A DNA stretch of 64,000 bases from SVTX01 sp051867975 (GCA_051867975.1 JBJDZM010000120.1:1-64000); one strand, 5' to 3'; positions 6,576 to 15,965 are shown, counted from the stretch's first letter. Made by a program: numbers and translations. The notes: generated from the sequence alone by a model not told the origin.

Positions 6576-8960
6576 ATGAGACAGGTATTAAATTTGAATG
6601 AAAATTGGCTCTTCAAGCTCGGCACAAACGATATAAGTGCGCGTGACGGAGAGAACGTAAACCTTCCCCACACATGGAATGCCACAGACGGTCAGGACGG
6701 CGGAAACGATTATTTCCGCGGAGAGTGCCTTTACGTAAAGACGCTTGACAAGGCAACATTGCCCGTGGCTGACCTCTACTATCTTGAAATTCGCGGCGCA
6801 AACTCGTCCGCAGACGTTTACGTAAACGGCGAAAAGGTTGCTCACCATAACGGCGGATACTCCACATGGCGCGTTGACATCACCGAGAAGCTCACCGATC
6901 TTACGGACGTGGCTATCGTTGTTGATAACTCACCTAATGAGACGGTCTATCCCCAGATGGCGGACTTTACGTTCTACGGCGGACTTTACCGTGACGTAAA
7001 CCTGATTGCCGTAAACAAGGCTCATTTTGACCTTGATTACTTCGGCGGCACGGGACTTATGATCACTCCCGAGATAGACGGCGCAAACGCAAAGGTCGAA
7101 GTTGAGGTATTTACCACCGAGCTTACCGCGAGGCAGAAGATCGTTTACACTATTTACGACAAGGAAGGAAATGAGGTTTCAAAGATAAGGTCAGCCGACA
7201 AGAAGGTCGTGTTTGACATAGAAAACGTACATCTTTGGAACGGACGCAAGGACCCTTATCTCTACCGCTGTGAGGTTCAGATCGTTGAAGGAAACAAGGT
7301 GCTTGACAATGTTTGCTCGCGCTTCGGCTGCCGCAGCTTCAGAATCGATCCCGACAACGGATTTATCTTGAACGGCGAGGAATACCCTCTACGCGGTGTA
7401 TCCCGTCACCAGGACAGACTCGGTATAGGTAACGCACTCCTTCCCGAGCATCACAAGGAAGACATCGACCTTATCATGGAGGTAGGCGCTACGACGGTTC
7501 GTCTGGCTCACTATCAGCACGACCAATACTTCTATGACCTCTGTGATGAAAACGGGCTTGTTGTCTGGGCTGAAATCCCATACATTTCAAAGCATATGCC
7601 CACAGGACGTGAGAATACGATCTCACAGATGAAAGAGCTTGTAACACAGAATTATAACCATCCTTCAATCGTTGTCTGGGGTCTTTCGAACGAAATATCA
7701 ATAGCCGGTTCAAATGACGATCTGCTTGAAAATCACAGAATTCTCAACGACCTTGTTCACGAAATGGATAAGACACGTCTTACAACTATCGCGGCAGTTT
7801 CAATGTGCAAGATGGATGACCCGTATATTCAGATCCCCGACGTTGTTTCTTACAACCATTATTTCGGCTGGTACGGCGGCGACACGAGCATGAACGGACC
7901 TTGGTTTGATAAATTCCATGCGATGCACCCGACCATTCCGATCGGTTGCTCCGAATACGGCTGTGAGGCGCTCAATTGGCACAACTCAAATCCCCGTCAA
8001 GGCGACTACTCCGAGGAATATCAGGCATACTATCACGAAGAGCTTATAAAGCAGCTCTTTACACGCAAATATTTGTGGGCAACACACGTCTGGAATATGT
8101 TTGACTTCGGCGCCGATGCGAGAAGCGAGGGCGGTGAGAACGGTCAGAACCACAAGGGTCTTGTGACGATGGACCGCAAGTACAAGAAGGACGCTTTCTA
8201 TGCATACAAGGCATGGCTGCGCTCTCCCGAGGACGAGCCTTTCGTGCATATTTGCGGCAAGAGATATGTTGACCGTGTTGAGGATGTTACGAAAGTAACC
8301 GTATATTCTAACCTTCCCGAGGTTGAATTGTTCGTAAACGGCGAGAGCATCGGAACAAAATCCGCTCCCGACCACTTCTTCTACTTTGACGTGAAGAACG
8401 AGGGCGAGACGGCTATCGTCGCAAAGGCGGGAGACTGCACCGACGAGAGCAATATCCGCAAGGTTGACACCATGAACGAGGCTTATCTTCTCAAAGATGT
8501 CGGAGCGGTGCTCAATTGGTTTGACGTTGTTGAAAGAGAGGGATATTTCTCAATCAATGACAGGATATCCGATATTATGGCTTCTCCGCTCGGAAAGCTC
8601 TGGTTTGCAAGGTTTGGTCTTAAGATGAAGAAGGCGATGGGCGGCGGAAAAGGCGGCAAAACAAAAGCGGCAGGCTTTGATATAGACATGAAGGACATGA
8701 TGGGCATGATAGGCGGATTCTCGGTGCTCAGAATGGCAAGCATGGCAGGCATGATGGGAATTTCATTTACAAAGGAAGAGTTACTTGAATTCAACCGACA
8801 GCTGTGCAAAATAAAGAAACCGAAGGCAAAGACCGAGGAAGAGAAGCAAAAGGACGCAAAGACAAAGAAGGCTATTGCAATCGGCGCGGCGGCTACCGCA
8901 GCGGTTGCAGCTACGGCAATTGTTGTCGGAAAACTTGTTTCCAAAAATAAAAAAAGATAA
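6576..8960 (+). CDS. Glycoside hydrolase family 2 protein (beta-galactosidase/beta-glucuronidase type) with C-terminal hydrophobic tail
   Basis: The start is the ATG at 6576 behind CAGGAG (794 residues); an in-frame upstream extension has no binding site. Domains in order are a GH2 sugar-binding jelly roll (about 1-165), an immunoglobulin-like domain (165-265), a TIM barrel (270-545) with acid/base E373 in W-G-L-S-N-E and nucleophile E460 in G-C-S-E-Y-G, and a DUF4982-like beta domain (about 554-640). A 150-residue C-terminal part follows: Met/Gly-rich helices, a Lys/Glu linker and an Ala-rich hydrophobic stretch (about 764-786) ending K-N-K-K-R. No signal peptide is present, so it is cytoplasmic, possibly tail-anchored. 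N-H-K-G-L-V-T near the barrel end resembles both beta-galactosidases and the N-x-K of glucuronidases, so the substrate is unsettled. It is likely coupled to the upstream GPH symporter. Confidence 0.85.
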   Translation: MRQVLNLNENWLFKLGTNDISARDGENVNLPHTWNATDGQDGGNDYFRGECLYVKTLDKATLPVADLYYLEIRGANSSADVYVNGEKVAHHNGGYSTWRVDITEKLTDLTDVAIVVDNSPNETVYPQMADFTFYGGLYRDVNLIAVNKAHFDLDYFGGTGLMITPEIDGANAKVEVEVFTTELTARQKIVYTIYDKEGNEVSKIRSADKKVVFDIENVHLWNGRKDPYLYRCEVQIVEGNKVLDNVCSRFGCRSFRIDPDNGFILNGEEYPLRGVSRHQDRLGIGNALLPEHHKEDIDLIMEVGATTVRLAHYQHDQYFYDLCDENGLVVWAEIPYISKHMPTGRENTISQMKELVTQNYNHPSIVVWGLSNEISIAGSNDDLLENHRILNDLVHEMDKTRLTTIAAVSMCKMDDPYIQIPDVVSYNHYFGWYGGDTSMNGPWFDKFHAMHPTIPIGCSEYGCEALNWHNSNPRQGDYSEEYQAYYHEELIKQLFTRKYLWATHVWNMFDFGADARSEGGENGQNHKGLVTMDRKYKKDAFYAYKAWLRSPEDEPFVHICGKRYVDRVEDVTKVTVYSNLPEVELFVNGESIGTKSAPDHFFYFDVKNEGETAIVAKAGDCTDESNIRKVDTMNEAYLLKDVGAVLNWFDVVEREGYFSINDRISDIMASPLGKLWFARFGLKMKKAMGGGKGGKTKAAGFDIDMKDMMGMIGGFSVLRMASMAGMMGISFTKEELLEFNRQLCKIKKPKAKTEEEKQKDAKTKKAIAIGAAATAAVAATAIVVGKLVSKNKKR

Positions 8961-8979
8961 AAATATCACATTCACCACA

Positions 8980-9003
8980 GGGGGCGTTTTGCCCCCTTTT
9001 TTT
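8980..9003 (+). terminator. Intrinsic terminator after the GH2 gene
   Basis: GGGGGC (8980-8985) pairs with GCCCCC (8991-8996) around a GTTTT loop, followed by seven T. Confidence 0.9.
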
Positions 9004-9012
9004 CTGCCTTCG

Positions 9013-9065
9013 GCGACCAAAACCTTTTTTGGAAAAAAGGTTTTGGATTCCAAAAAACTTCAATT
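9013..9065 (-). repeat. Dispersed hairpin repeat, copy 1
   Basis: A long inverted repeat CCAAAACCTTTTTT/AAAAGGTTTTGG (9017-9046) is flanked by CGGCGA on one side and GGATTCCAAAAAACTT on the other. Read on the minus strand it matches the element at 12532-12590. The remaining gene-free DNA up to dnaA (to 9357) is AT-rich and carries the dnaA promoter. Confidence 0.7.
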
Positions 9066-9257
9066 AGGTTTATGTCTGCGGTTTATTTGTTCAAGATTCT
9101 TGCCTTTTTATTGGAAACGGAGCAGAGATTAAGTTTTTTCATCATCGTAAATGTCAAAATAAACATAAAATCGGCTTATACCGTATAACCGAGTGTTAAC
9201 TTTTTGTAAATTCGTTCAAAATTCTTATAACATAAGGCATATTTTCGTGTATAAAAC

Positions 9258-9286
9258 TTGAATTTCTAAGAGAAATATGATATAAT
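9258..9286 (+). promoter_or_regulatory. dnaA promoter
   Basis: TTGAAT (9258-9263), a 17-bp spacer ending in TGA, and TATAAT (9281-9286). The expected start is about 65 nt before the dnaA ATG. No canonical TTATCCACA box is seen in this upstream gap. Confidence 0.8.
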
Positions 9287-9357
9287 AAGCGTATATTATT
9301 ATAATTAATATTATTGATTTAAATATACTGACAAATTTTAAAGAAAGGACCCCAAAA

Positions 9358-10734
9358 ATGGATTACCTGAACGAGATAAATGAGATATGGTCGATGGTAA
9401 AAGGGCAGATAAAACAGAAAATCGGCACGACGGCAATGGAGCTTTGGTTCGGAGATGCCGAGATAATCTCTTTTTCGGATGACAATGTTCTGACTATGTG
9501 CGCCGGAAGCGATTTCAAGAAAAAAATTATCATGGATAAATATTCTGCCGACATTGAGGTTCTTTTTAAGGAATTTTTGGGATTTGATATAAAACTTCAA
9601 GTCGAGTCAAAAAACGCTCAGGCAAATGTAGAGGAAATCAAAAAGCAAATAATGCAAAGCAAGCCCGAGGAAGACGAGGATGACTCCGAAAAGGATTTGA
9701 ATTTAGGCTCGACCATGCCGACTGTCAATTTCGAATACACATTTGACAACTTCATCGTCGGAAGCTCGAATAAATTTGCTCACGCAGCGTGTGTTGCAGT
9801 TGCGGACAGACCTGCACAGGATTACAATCCGCTTTTCATTTACGGACCAAGCGGACTCGGCAAAACTCATCTGCTTTACGCCGTAACAAACGAGATAAAG
9901 AAGAAGAATCCTTACGCGAACATCATCTACATTAAGGGCGAGGATTTCACAAACCAGATGATTGAGAGCCTTTCAAAAAAATCAATGGCGAAATTCAGAG
10001 ACAAGTACCGCACATGCGACGTGCTTTTGGTTGACGATATTCAGTTCATCGCCGGAAAGACCTCGACACAAGAGGAATTCTTCCACACCTTCAATGCGCT
10101 TTATGAGGACGGAAAACAGATAATACTCGTTTCCGACCGTCCGCCCCGCGATATTGAAACTCTCGAAGACAGAATAAAGACGAGATTCGAGTGGGGACTT
10201 ATTGCGGACATACAGCCGCCGGACCTTGAACTTAGAATAGCGATATTCAAGAATAAGATATCCCAAGCCGGACTTAACGTTTCAGACGAGATAATCACGT
10301 ATCTCGCCGAGAATCTGCGTTCAAATATAAGACAGATCGAAGGTGCGGTCAAAAAGCTGGTTGCGCTAAAGTATCTCTCGGGCAACGAAATAACCATGGA
10401 CGTCGTAAAGGATTGTATGTCAGAGCTTCTCGGCGACGCTGAGCCTATCGGTGTTACAGTCGATAAAGTCTTCGTGGCTGTCGAGAAAAAATACGGAGTA
10501 TCGAAGGCAGAGCTTGTCGGTAAATCGAGAGTCAAAGAGGTCGCGCAGGCAAGACATGTTACGATACATCTAATAAGGACGCTTACAGAGATGTCTCTGC
10601 CCGCGATTGGAAAGCTGTTTAATAGGGACCATACGACGGTGCTTTCTTCTCTTGATACGATAGATAAAAAAATGGCTTCGTCAAATCTTTTTGAAGCTGA
10701 AATCAATAACCTGATAAAAGAGATTAAAGAGTAA
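9358..10734 (+). CDS. dnaA: Chromosomal replication initiator protein DnaA
   Basis: The 458-residue protein has the full DnaA architecture: domain I (1-85), a short acidic linker (about 95-115), an AAA+ domain III with Walker A G-P-S-G-L-G-K-T-H (163-171), Walker B V-D-D-I-Q-F (D226) and sensor regions, and DNA-binding domain IV with V-A-Q-A-R-H-V-T and R-D-H-T-T-V-L (around 423-429). It binds DnaA boxes and opens the origin. AAAGGA precedes the ATG. It heads the + strand block dnaA-dnaN-recF-remB-gyrB. The 387-bp gap to dnaN contains DnaA-box-like sequences. Confidence 0.98.
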   Translation: MDYLNEINEIWSMVKGQIKQKIGTTAMELWFGDAEIISFSDDNVLTMCAGSDFKKKIIMDKYSADIEVLFKEFLGFDIKLQVESKNAQANVEEIKKQIMQSKPEEDEDDSEKDLNLGSTMPTVNFEYTFDNFIVGSSNKFAHAACVAVADRPAQDYNPLFIYGPSGLGKTHLLYAVTNEIKKKNPYANIIYIKGEDFTNQMIESLSKKSMAKFRDKYRTCDVLLVDDIQFIAGKTSTQEEFFHTFNALYEDGKQIILVSDRPPRDIETLEDRIKTRFEWGLIADIQPPDLELRIAIFKNKISQAGLNVSDEIITYLAENLRSNIRQIEGAVKKLVALKYLSGNEITMDVVKDCMSELLGDAEPIGVTVDKVFVAVEKKYGVSKAELVGKSRVKEVAQARHVTIHLIRTLTEMSLPAIGKLFNRDHTTVLSSLDTIDKKMASSNLFEAEINNLIKEIKE

Positions 10735-11121
10735 TATCAAAAAACATAAGATTTAATGGCTTTCCAACATATTTTTAAATTAAATTTCGTTATACTCACA
10801 AAAGAAAACACAGACTTTTCAACATTTCAACAGGCACGGAAGATCTGTTGAAAAACCGCAAAAATTCCACATGAGAAGATCTTGTGCGAAAAAATTTTTT
10901 TAGCACAAAAAACCACTTATTTTTCCACATTTTTGCTTGGATTTGTTAACAATGTCGTGCTGAAAAATTTTCCTTATACCAAAACAGGAAATCCTTGTTT
11001 TACACAATTCGGCGGACACTGATACTGATACTTTTTCTATCATACTCTCATTCACTCACTCTATCGCGCGAGCGAAGTAAATCTCACAAGACGCCGACAC
11101 GGCGCTCGGAAAGGCAAATTT
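10735..11121. other. dnaA-dnaN intergenic region with DnaA-box-like sites and an AT-rich palindrome
   Basis: No gene is present. Nine-mers close to TTATCCACA are TTTTCAACA (10816-10824), TTTCAACAG (10825-10833), its inverse at 10846-10854, AATTCCACA (10863-10871), TTTTCCACA (10921-10929) and TTTTACACA (10998-11006). TTGTGC (10882-10887) and GCACAA (10903-10908) flank a run of A then T, giving a 27-bp palindrome. This is the usual place for part of a bipartite Firmicute origin. None of the sites is a perfect consensus box. Confidence 0.5.
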
Positions 11122-12270
11122 ATGAAGATCGTATTCAACAGACAAGAAGTCAGCAACAAAATAGCTCCCATTATGAGCGTCGTATCGGGAAAAAGCACCC
11201 TTACCGCGGTCGAGGGAATACTCATTGAAGCAAATTCTCAAGACAGCTGCACGTTCACCGCTTTCGACCTTGAAAAGGGAATAAAAATAACGGTTGATGC
11301 CGAGGTACTTGAACAAGGCTCGTACATAATCAACGCGCAGAAATTCAATCAGACATTGAAGGTTATGGACGGAGAAGAGATAACTCTCACGGTCGATTCC
11401 AAAATGACCGCGACATTTGAGTGCGGAAAATCCTCTCACAAGACAGGTGCGCTCAAGGCAGAGGAATTTCCCGAGATTCCCGACCTCAAAACAGAGAAGG
11501 GCTTTATTGTCAAAGAATGTGCGCTTAAGAAGATGTTTACAAAGGTTTCGTACGCGATGGGTGTCAATGAGCCTCGTCCCGTCCTCAACGGTTGCTTCGT
11601 TAAAACCGAAGAGGGGATGATAAACGTAGTTGCGTGCGACGGATTTAAGCTCGCGGTCTGCTCCTACGGCGCCGAGCTTAAGCGTCTCGAAGGCTCGGAA
11701 CGCGGAGTTGAGTATTCATTTATTATCCCCGTAAAGAGCGTAAACGAGCTTTCAAAGCTCCTTTCCGACGGCGAGGATGAAGAGGTCACCGTTTATATGA
11801 GCCACAGAAACATGGTTGTCAAGTTTGCCGACCTCACCTTCTTTACTCGCCTTATAAACGGAGAATACGTTGATTACAACAGAATTATCATAAGGAACCA
11901 CAAAATCGAGGTCAAGGCGCAGAAGCAGGAGATAATTGCCGCCCTTGAAAAAGCCGCTCTTATTACCGAGGAGAGAATTGCGGGCAGCGTTCGTTCACAC
12001 GTTCGTGTCGAGGTTGTCGGTGATACGATGAAGGTCTCCGCAGTCTCTGCCGCAGGCAGTATCTACGATGAATTCAATATTGATCACACAGGCGACGACC
12101 TCTCAATCGCCTTCAACAACAGATACCTCATCGACAGCATAAGAGCTTGCCGCAGCCAAACAATTAAAATCTCAATGTCATCCCCCCTCATGAGTATCAA
12201 TATCGAGCCTTGCGACGACGAGGAAGGCTCTGAGCTGTTTATGCTTTTGCCGGTAAGGACGAGGGAATAA
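11122..12270 (+). CDS. dnaN: DNA polymerase III subunit beta (sliding clamp)
   Basis: The 382-residue product has the three repeated clamp domains, with typical stretches such as M-K-I-V-F-N-R-Q-E-V at the start, T-A-F-D-L-E-K-G-I-K, R-P-V-L-N-G-C-F-V and A-C-D-G-F-K-L-A in the middle domain, and a final L-L-P-V-R-T-R-E. The clamp tethers polymerase III to DNA. It follows dnaA, as in nearly all Firmicutes. A GGAAAGG sequence lies just before the ATG. Confidence 0.97.
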   Translation: MKIVFNRQEVSNKIAPIMSVVSGKSTLTAVEGILIEANSQDSCTFTAFDLEKGIKITVDAEVLEQGSYIINAQKFNQTLKVMDGEEITLTVDSKMTATFECGKSSHKTGALKAEEFPEIPDLKTEKGFIVKECALKKMFTKVSYAMGVNEPRPVLNGCFVKTEEGMINVVACDGFKLAVCSYGAELKRLEGSERGVEYSFIIPVKSVNELSKLLSDGEDEEVTVYMSHRNMVVKFADLTFFTRLINGEYVDYNRIIIRNHKIEVKAQKQEIIAALEKAALITEERIAGSVRSHVRVEVVGDTMKVSAVSAAGSIYDEFNIDHTGDDLSIAFNNRYLIDSIRACRSQTIKISMSSPLMSINIEPCDDEEGSELFMLLPVRTRE

Positions 12271-12302
12271 AGAGTTAGATTGTGCTGAGAGTTGGGAACG
12301 CG

Positions 12303-12353
12303 GGGGAAGACGCGGTCGCTTTTTGGAAAAAAGCTCCGCAAAAACTTTCAATA
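12303..12353 (-). repeat. Dispersed hairpin repeat, copy 2
   Basis: Read on the minus strand it runs TTGAAAGTTTTTGCGGAGCT, a T-run, CCAAAAAGC, then GACCGCGTC, the same order of blocks as the copies at 9013 and 12532. Confidence 0.6.
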
Positions 12354-12531
12354 TATTTGGGTCCTTATCGCGGTGGCGTAGGATTTTCCCTTCGGGAAAA
12401 TCCCTGTCTATCGGTTCTGTATTGCTAACGTGTTAATCCCAACGAATATAGTTAAACCAAATTTAAAGCACATCTGAATGTACACTTCACGGTTTGATTT
12501 TTATTACCGTAGAAAGTTCAATAAAACCAAA

Positions 12532-12590
12532 TGAAAGTTTTTGGGATTCTTAAACCCTTTTTTTCAAAAAGGGTTTAAGCCGTCGGAGAC
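12532..12590 (+). repeat. Dispersed hairpin repeat, copy 3
   Basis: GAAAGTTTTTGGGATTCTTA is followed by AACCC-T-run-C-A-run-GGGTT and AAGCCGTCGGAGAC. The central AAACCC/GGGTTT arms form a hairpin. It ends at the recF start region. Confidence 0.7.
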
Positions 12591-12593
12591 AGA

Positions 12594-13712
12594 ATGTACT
12601 GCAAGAGAATTAAAGTTGAGAATTTCAGAAATATAGCTTTTGCAGACGTTGAGTTTTGCAAGGGCGTGAATGTATTGCTCGGCGAGAATGCGCAGGGCAA
12701 GACGAACTTGCTTGAATCGATATATATGACCTCGCTCGGCAAGAGCTTCAGGCAGGGAAATGACAGGGATGTCATTAAATTCGGCAAAGAATACGCGAGG
12801 GCGGAGAACACGTATTTTGACGGAATAAGAGACGCGCGGGTATCGGTGAAAGTGTTTGCCGACAGGCGGCTTAGGCAGATTGAGCAAAACGGAGTCAAGG
12901 TCAAGAAGACGTCAGACATGGTGGGCGGATTCAAGGTTGTTCTGTTCTGTCCGGAGCATTTGTCTATTGTTAAAGAGGGACCTTCAATAAGGCGCAATTT
13001 TCTTGACGTTGCGCTCTCGCAGATAAGACCGCTTTACATGAGGGCGTTACAGAGATATAATCTGATTTTAAAGCAGAGAAATGCGCTTATAAAGAGCGCG
13101 GAAGAAGACAGGGCGGCGTTTGACTCTACGATTGACCTGTTTTCCGACCAGCTGGCGCGTGAGGCGGCTATAATCACGGGATACAGAGTCAGATATATAG
13201 AGAATTTAAAGAAATATGTTTCGGAGTGCTTTTCGGACATGACGCGAGACCGAGAGGTGCCGAGACTTGAATATATTTCGTCATCAAAGCTGTCTGACGC
13301 TGATTGCTTTGATGAAAAGAAATGCTACGAAGCATATTACGAGCTTTATTCAAGCCGTCACGAGCGTGAAATTTCCGCAGAATCGACTCTTTGGGGAATT
13401 CATAAGGATGACCTTGAAATCTATCTTGACGGCAACAGAGCGCGAATTTTCGCCTCGCAGGGGCAACAGCGTTCGCTGTCCTTGGCACTGAAGCTTTCCG
13501 AGGGTGAGATAATACGCGAGGATTCTGGCGGAGATTACCCGATATTCCTTTTTGACGACGTACTGAGCGAGCTTGATGCCGGAAGGCGGTCATACCTTCT
13601 GTCCAATCTTGACTCAAAACAGGTCATAATGACGTCGTGCGAAAAAAAAGACATAGCGGCAGAGAAGATTATCGAAGTTAAAGACGGCTATTTTGCCGAG
13701 ATTGAGGAATAA
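12594..13712 (+). CDS. recF: DNA replication and repair protein RecF
   Basis: The 372-residue SMC-like ATPase has Walker A G-E-N-A-Q-G-K-T (30-37) near the N terminus, a helical middle region and a C-terminal Walker B F-L-F-D-D-V-L-S-E-L-D near residue 325. RecF loads RecR/RecO and supports gap repair. The sequence S-Q-G-Q-Q-R-S just upstream is the ABC-type signature. Only a weak binding site (GGAGAC) precedes the ATG at 12594. The remB-like gene starts 1 bp after its stop codon, so the two are translationally coupled. Confidence 0.95.
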   Translation: MYCKRIKVENFRNIAFADVEFCKGVNVLLGENAQGKTNLLESIYMTSLGKSFRQGNDRDVIKFGKEYARAENTYFDGIRDARVSVKVFADRRLRQIEQNGVKVKKTSDMVGGFKVVLFCPEHLSIVKEGPSIRRNFLDVALSQIRPLYMRALQRYNLILKQRNALIKSAEEDRAAFDSTIDLFSDQLAREAAIITGYRVRYIENLKKYVSECFSDMTRDREVPRLEYISSSKLSDADCFDEKKCYEAYYELYSSRHEREISAESTLWGIHKDDLEIYLDGNRARIFASQGQQRSLSLALKLSEGEIIREDSGGDYPIFLFDDVLSELDAGRRSYLLSNLDSKQVIMTSCEKKDIAAEKIIEVKDGYFAEIEE

Positions 13713-13713
13713 G

Positions 13714-13965
13714 ATGTATTTACACGCAGGAAACAACAAAATCATCAGAGAACGCGATATTATCGGTATATTCGACATGGATAACTCGACGGTATCGCAC
13801 ATAACAAGGAAGTATCTTGCCGAGGCGGAAAAGGACGGAAGGGTCATAAGCGCAAAGGACGAGATACCGAAATCCTTTATTTTGTATAAGCAAAACGGAA
13901 AATATATGGTCTGCTTTTCGCAGATCTCAACCTCTTCCCTTATGGGAAGGACCGAAACGGTATAA
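13714..13965 (+). CDS. remB: RemB-like extracellular matrix regulatory protein (DUF370)
   Basis: The 83-residue protein starts MYLHAGNNKIIRERDIIGIF, the characteristic opening of RemB/YaaB, and continues with S-T-V-S-H-I-T-R and a conserved K-S-F-I-L near the end. In B. subtilis RemA/RemB control matrix and osmoprotection genes. The start at 13714 is preferred over an upstream in-frame ATG because it begins just after the recF stop and gives the normal family N terminus. The location between recF and gyrB is the same as in B. subtilis. Confidence 0.88.
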   Translation: MYLHAGNNKIIRERDIIGIFDMDNSTVSHITRKYLAEAEKDGRVISAKDEIPKSFILYKQNGKYMVCFSQISTSSLMGRTETV

Positions 13966-13994
13966 ACCAAACTTTTTATATTGAGGAAGTAAAA

Positions 13995-15965
13995 ATGTCA
14001 GAAGAAATCAAAAACACGGCAGTGGAAGAAGTCCATTACGGCGAAAACGAGATTCAGGTTCTTGAAGGTCTTGAGGCGGTAAGAAAACGTCCCGGTATGT
14101 ATATCGGTACAACGTCTATCCGCGGACTTCACCATCTTGTATACGAGATTGTCGACAACTCGATAGACGAGGCGCTTGCGGGCTATTGCGACAAGATAAC
14201 CGTAACGATAAATTACGATAACAGTATAACCGTAGAGGACAACGGACGCGGAATCCCCGCAGGTATTCACCCGAAGGAGGGTATTCCTACTCCCGAGGTC
14301 GTTTATACGATACTTCACGCCGGCGGAAAATTCGGCGGCGGCGGATACAAGATAGCCGGAGGCTTGCACGGTGTCGGTGCGTCTGTCGTAAACGCACTTT
14401 CGCTTTGGGTAGAGCTTGACGACTGCTACGAGGGCAAGAGATATACCGAGAGATTTGAGCGCGGACATGTAGCAAGAAAATTCGTCTGTGAAGGAGATTC
14501 TCCCGAAAGACCTCACGGTGTCCGTGTGACATTCAAGCCCGACCCCGAAATTTTCGAGGAGACGGTGTTTGATTACGATACGCTTCTCAACCGTATGCGC
14601 GAGCAGTCCTTCCTCAATGCGGGTATCAGAATAGTGCTTATCGACGACAGAGGAAACGAGCCTCTGGTCAACGAACTTTGCTATGAGGGCGGTATCAAGT
14701 CGTTCGTAAGCTATCTTACCGAGACGAGAAACAATGACCCCGTGCATGACGACGTAATATATATGCGCGCGGAGAAGGATTCAAGTATAGCCGAGATCGC
14801 GCTTCAATATAATGACGGTTATTACGAGAACGTGATGACCTTTGCAAACAACATGAATACCATTGAGGGCGGTACTCACGAGACGGGCTTTAAGTCGGGA
14901 CTTACGCGTGTCATCAACGATTATGCGAGAAAGGTCGGAATACTTAAGGACAGCGAGAAAAACCTTTCGGGTGAGGATGTCCGTGAGGGACTTTGCGCTA
15001 TTGTATCGGTCAAGCTTGAAAACGCGCAGTTTGAGAGCCAGACAAAAGCGAAGCTCGGTAACTCGGAAATAAGAACGCTGGTTGAAAATACGGTCAACGC
15101 GAAGCTGTCCGAGTATTTTGAGGAAAATCCGCAGACCGCAAGAGCCATTCTCGATAAGGCACTTGCCGCATCGCGCGCGAGAGAAGCCGCAAGAAAGGCA
15201 AGAGAGGCAACGAGACGCAAGGGACTCTTTGAGGGCAGCTCGCTCCCGGGAAAGCTGCGTGACTGCAACGAGAGAAACGCGGAGCTTACCGAGCTTTACC
15301 TTGTCGAGGGAGATTCCGCGGGAGGCTCGGCAACTCAGGGAAGAAACTCCAAATTCCAAGCTATTTTGCCCTTGCGCGGTAAGGTGCTTAACGTCGAAAA
15401 AACAAGAGCTGACAAGGTTTACGGCAACCAATCGCTGATTCCTATAATTCAGGCGCTCGGGTGCGGTATCGGAGACGAGTTCGATATGGCGAAGCTCCGT
15501 TACGGCAAGATAATCATTATGGCGGATGCCGATGTTGACGGTTCGCACATCAGAATTTTGCTCCTTACCTTCTTCTTCCGTCATATGAGAAAGCTCATCG
15601 AGGAAGGACACGTATATCTGGCGCAGCCTCCGCTTTACAAGGTCTACAAAAAGGGCGCAAAGCAGGGCAACGAAAAATATGCCTTCTCAGACGCAGAAAG
15701 AGACAAATTTATCGCGGAGCTTGCAGGCGAGAGCGGAAATACCAACAATATCGAAGCCGACAGATACAAGGGTCTTGGTGAGATGGACCCCGACCAGCTC
15801 TGGGAGACTACGATGGACCCCGCGACGAGAACGATTCTGAAGGTAACTATTGAAGACGCCATCGCGTGCGACGAGATGTTCTCACTTCTCATGGGCGACA
15901 AGGTCGAGCCGAGAAGAATATTCATCGAGCAGAACGCTAACTTGGCGGAGAATCTTGACATTTGA
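13995..15965 (+). CDS. gyrB: DNA gyrase subunit B
   Basis: The 656-residue protein has the GHKL ATPase domain (Y-I-G-T-T and N-S-I-D-E-A-L-A-G early, G-L-H-G-V-G-A-S-V-V-N-A-L-S), the transducer, and the TOPRIM domain with E-G-D-S-A-G-G beginning at E438 and D-A-D-V-D-G-S-H-I-R at about 511. Gyrase introduces negative supercoils using ATP; GyrB supplies ATP hydrolysis and metal binding. GAGGAAG precedes the ATG. gyrA is not directly downstream: mreC and mreD lie between them. Confidence 0.97.
   Translation: MSEEIKNTAVEEVHYGENEIQVLEGLEAVRKRPGMYIGTTSIRGLHHLVYEIVDNSIDEALAGYCDKITVTINYDNSITVEDNGRGIPAGIHPKEGIPTPEVVYTILHAGGKFGGGGYKIAGGLHGVGASVVNALSLWVELDDCYEGKRYTERFERGHVARKFVCEGDSPERPHGVRVTFKPDPEIFEETVFDYDTLLNRMREQSFLNAGIRIVLIDDRGNEPLVNELCYEGGIKSFVSYLTETRNNDPVHDDVIYMRAEKDSSIAEIALQYNDGYYENVMTFANNMNTIEGGTHETGFKSGLTRVINDYARKVGILKDSEKNLSGEDVREGLCAIVSVKLENAQFESQTKAKLGNSEIRTLVENTVNAKLSEYFEENPQTARAILDKALAASRAREAARKAREATRRKGLFEGSSLPGKLRDCNERNAELTELYLVEGDSAGGSATQGRNSKFQAILPLRGKVLNVEKTRADKVYGNQSLIPIIQALGCGIGDEFDMAKLRYGKIIIMADADVDGSHIRILLLTFFFRHMRKLIEEGHVYLAQPPLYKVYKKGAKQGNEKYAFSDAERDKFIAELAGESGNTNNIEADRYKGLGEMDPDQLWETTMDPATRTILKVTIEDAIACDEMFSLLMGDKVEPRRIFIEQNANLAENLDI

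Larger units (their letters stand above)
12271..12593. other. dnaN-recF gap filled by hairpin elements
   Basis: No gene is seen, and in particular no S4-domain yaaA gene, which many Firmicutes carry here. The gap holds dispersed repeat copies at 12303-12353 and 12532-12590, and a perfect 10-bp hairpin GGATTTTCCC/GGGAAAATCC (12381-12390 with 12394-12403). Confidence 0.6.
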
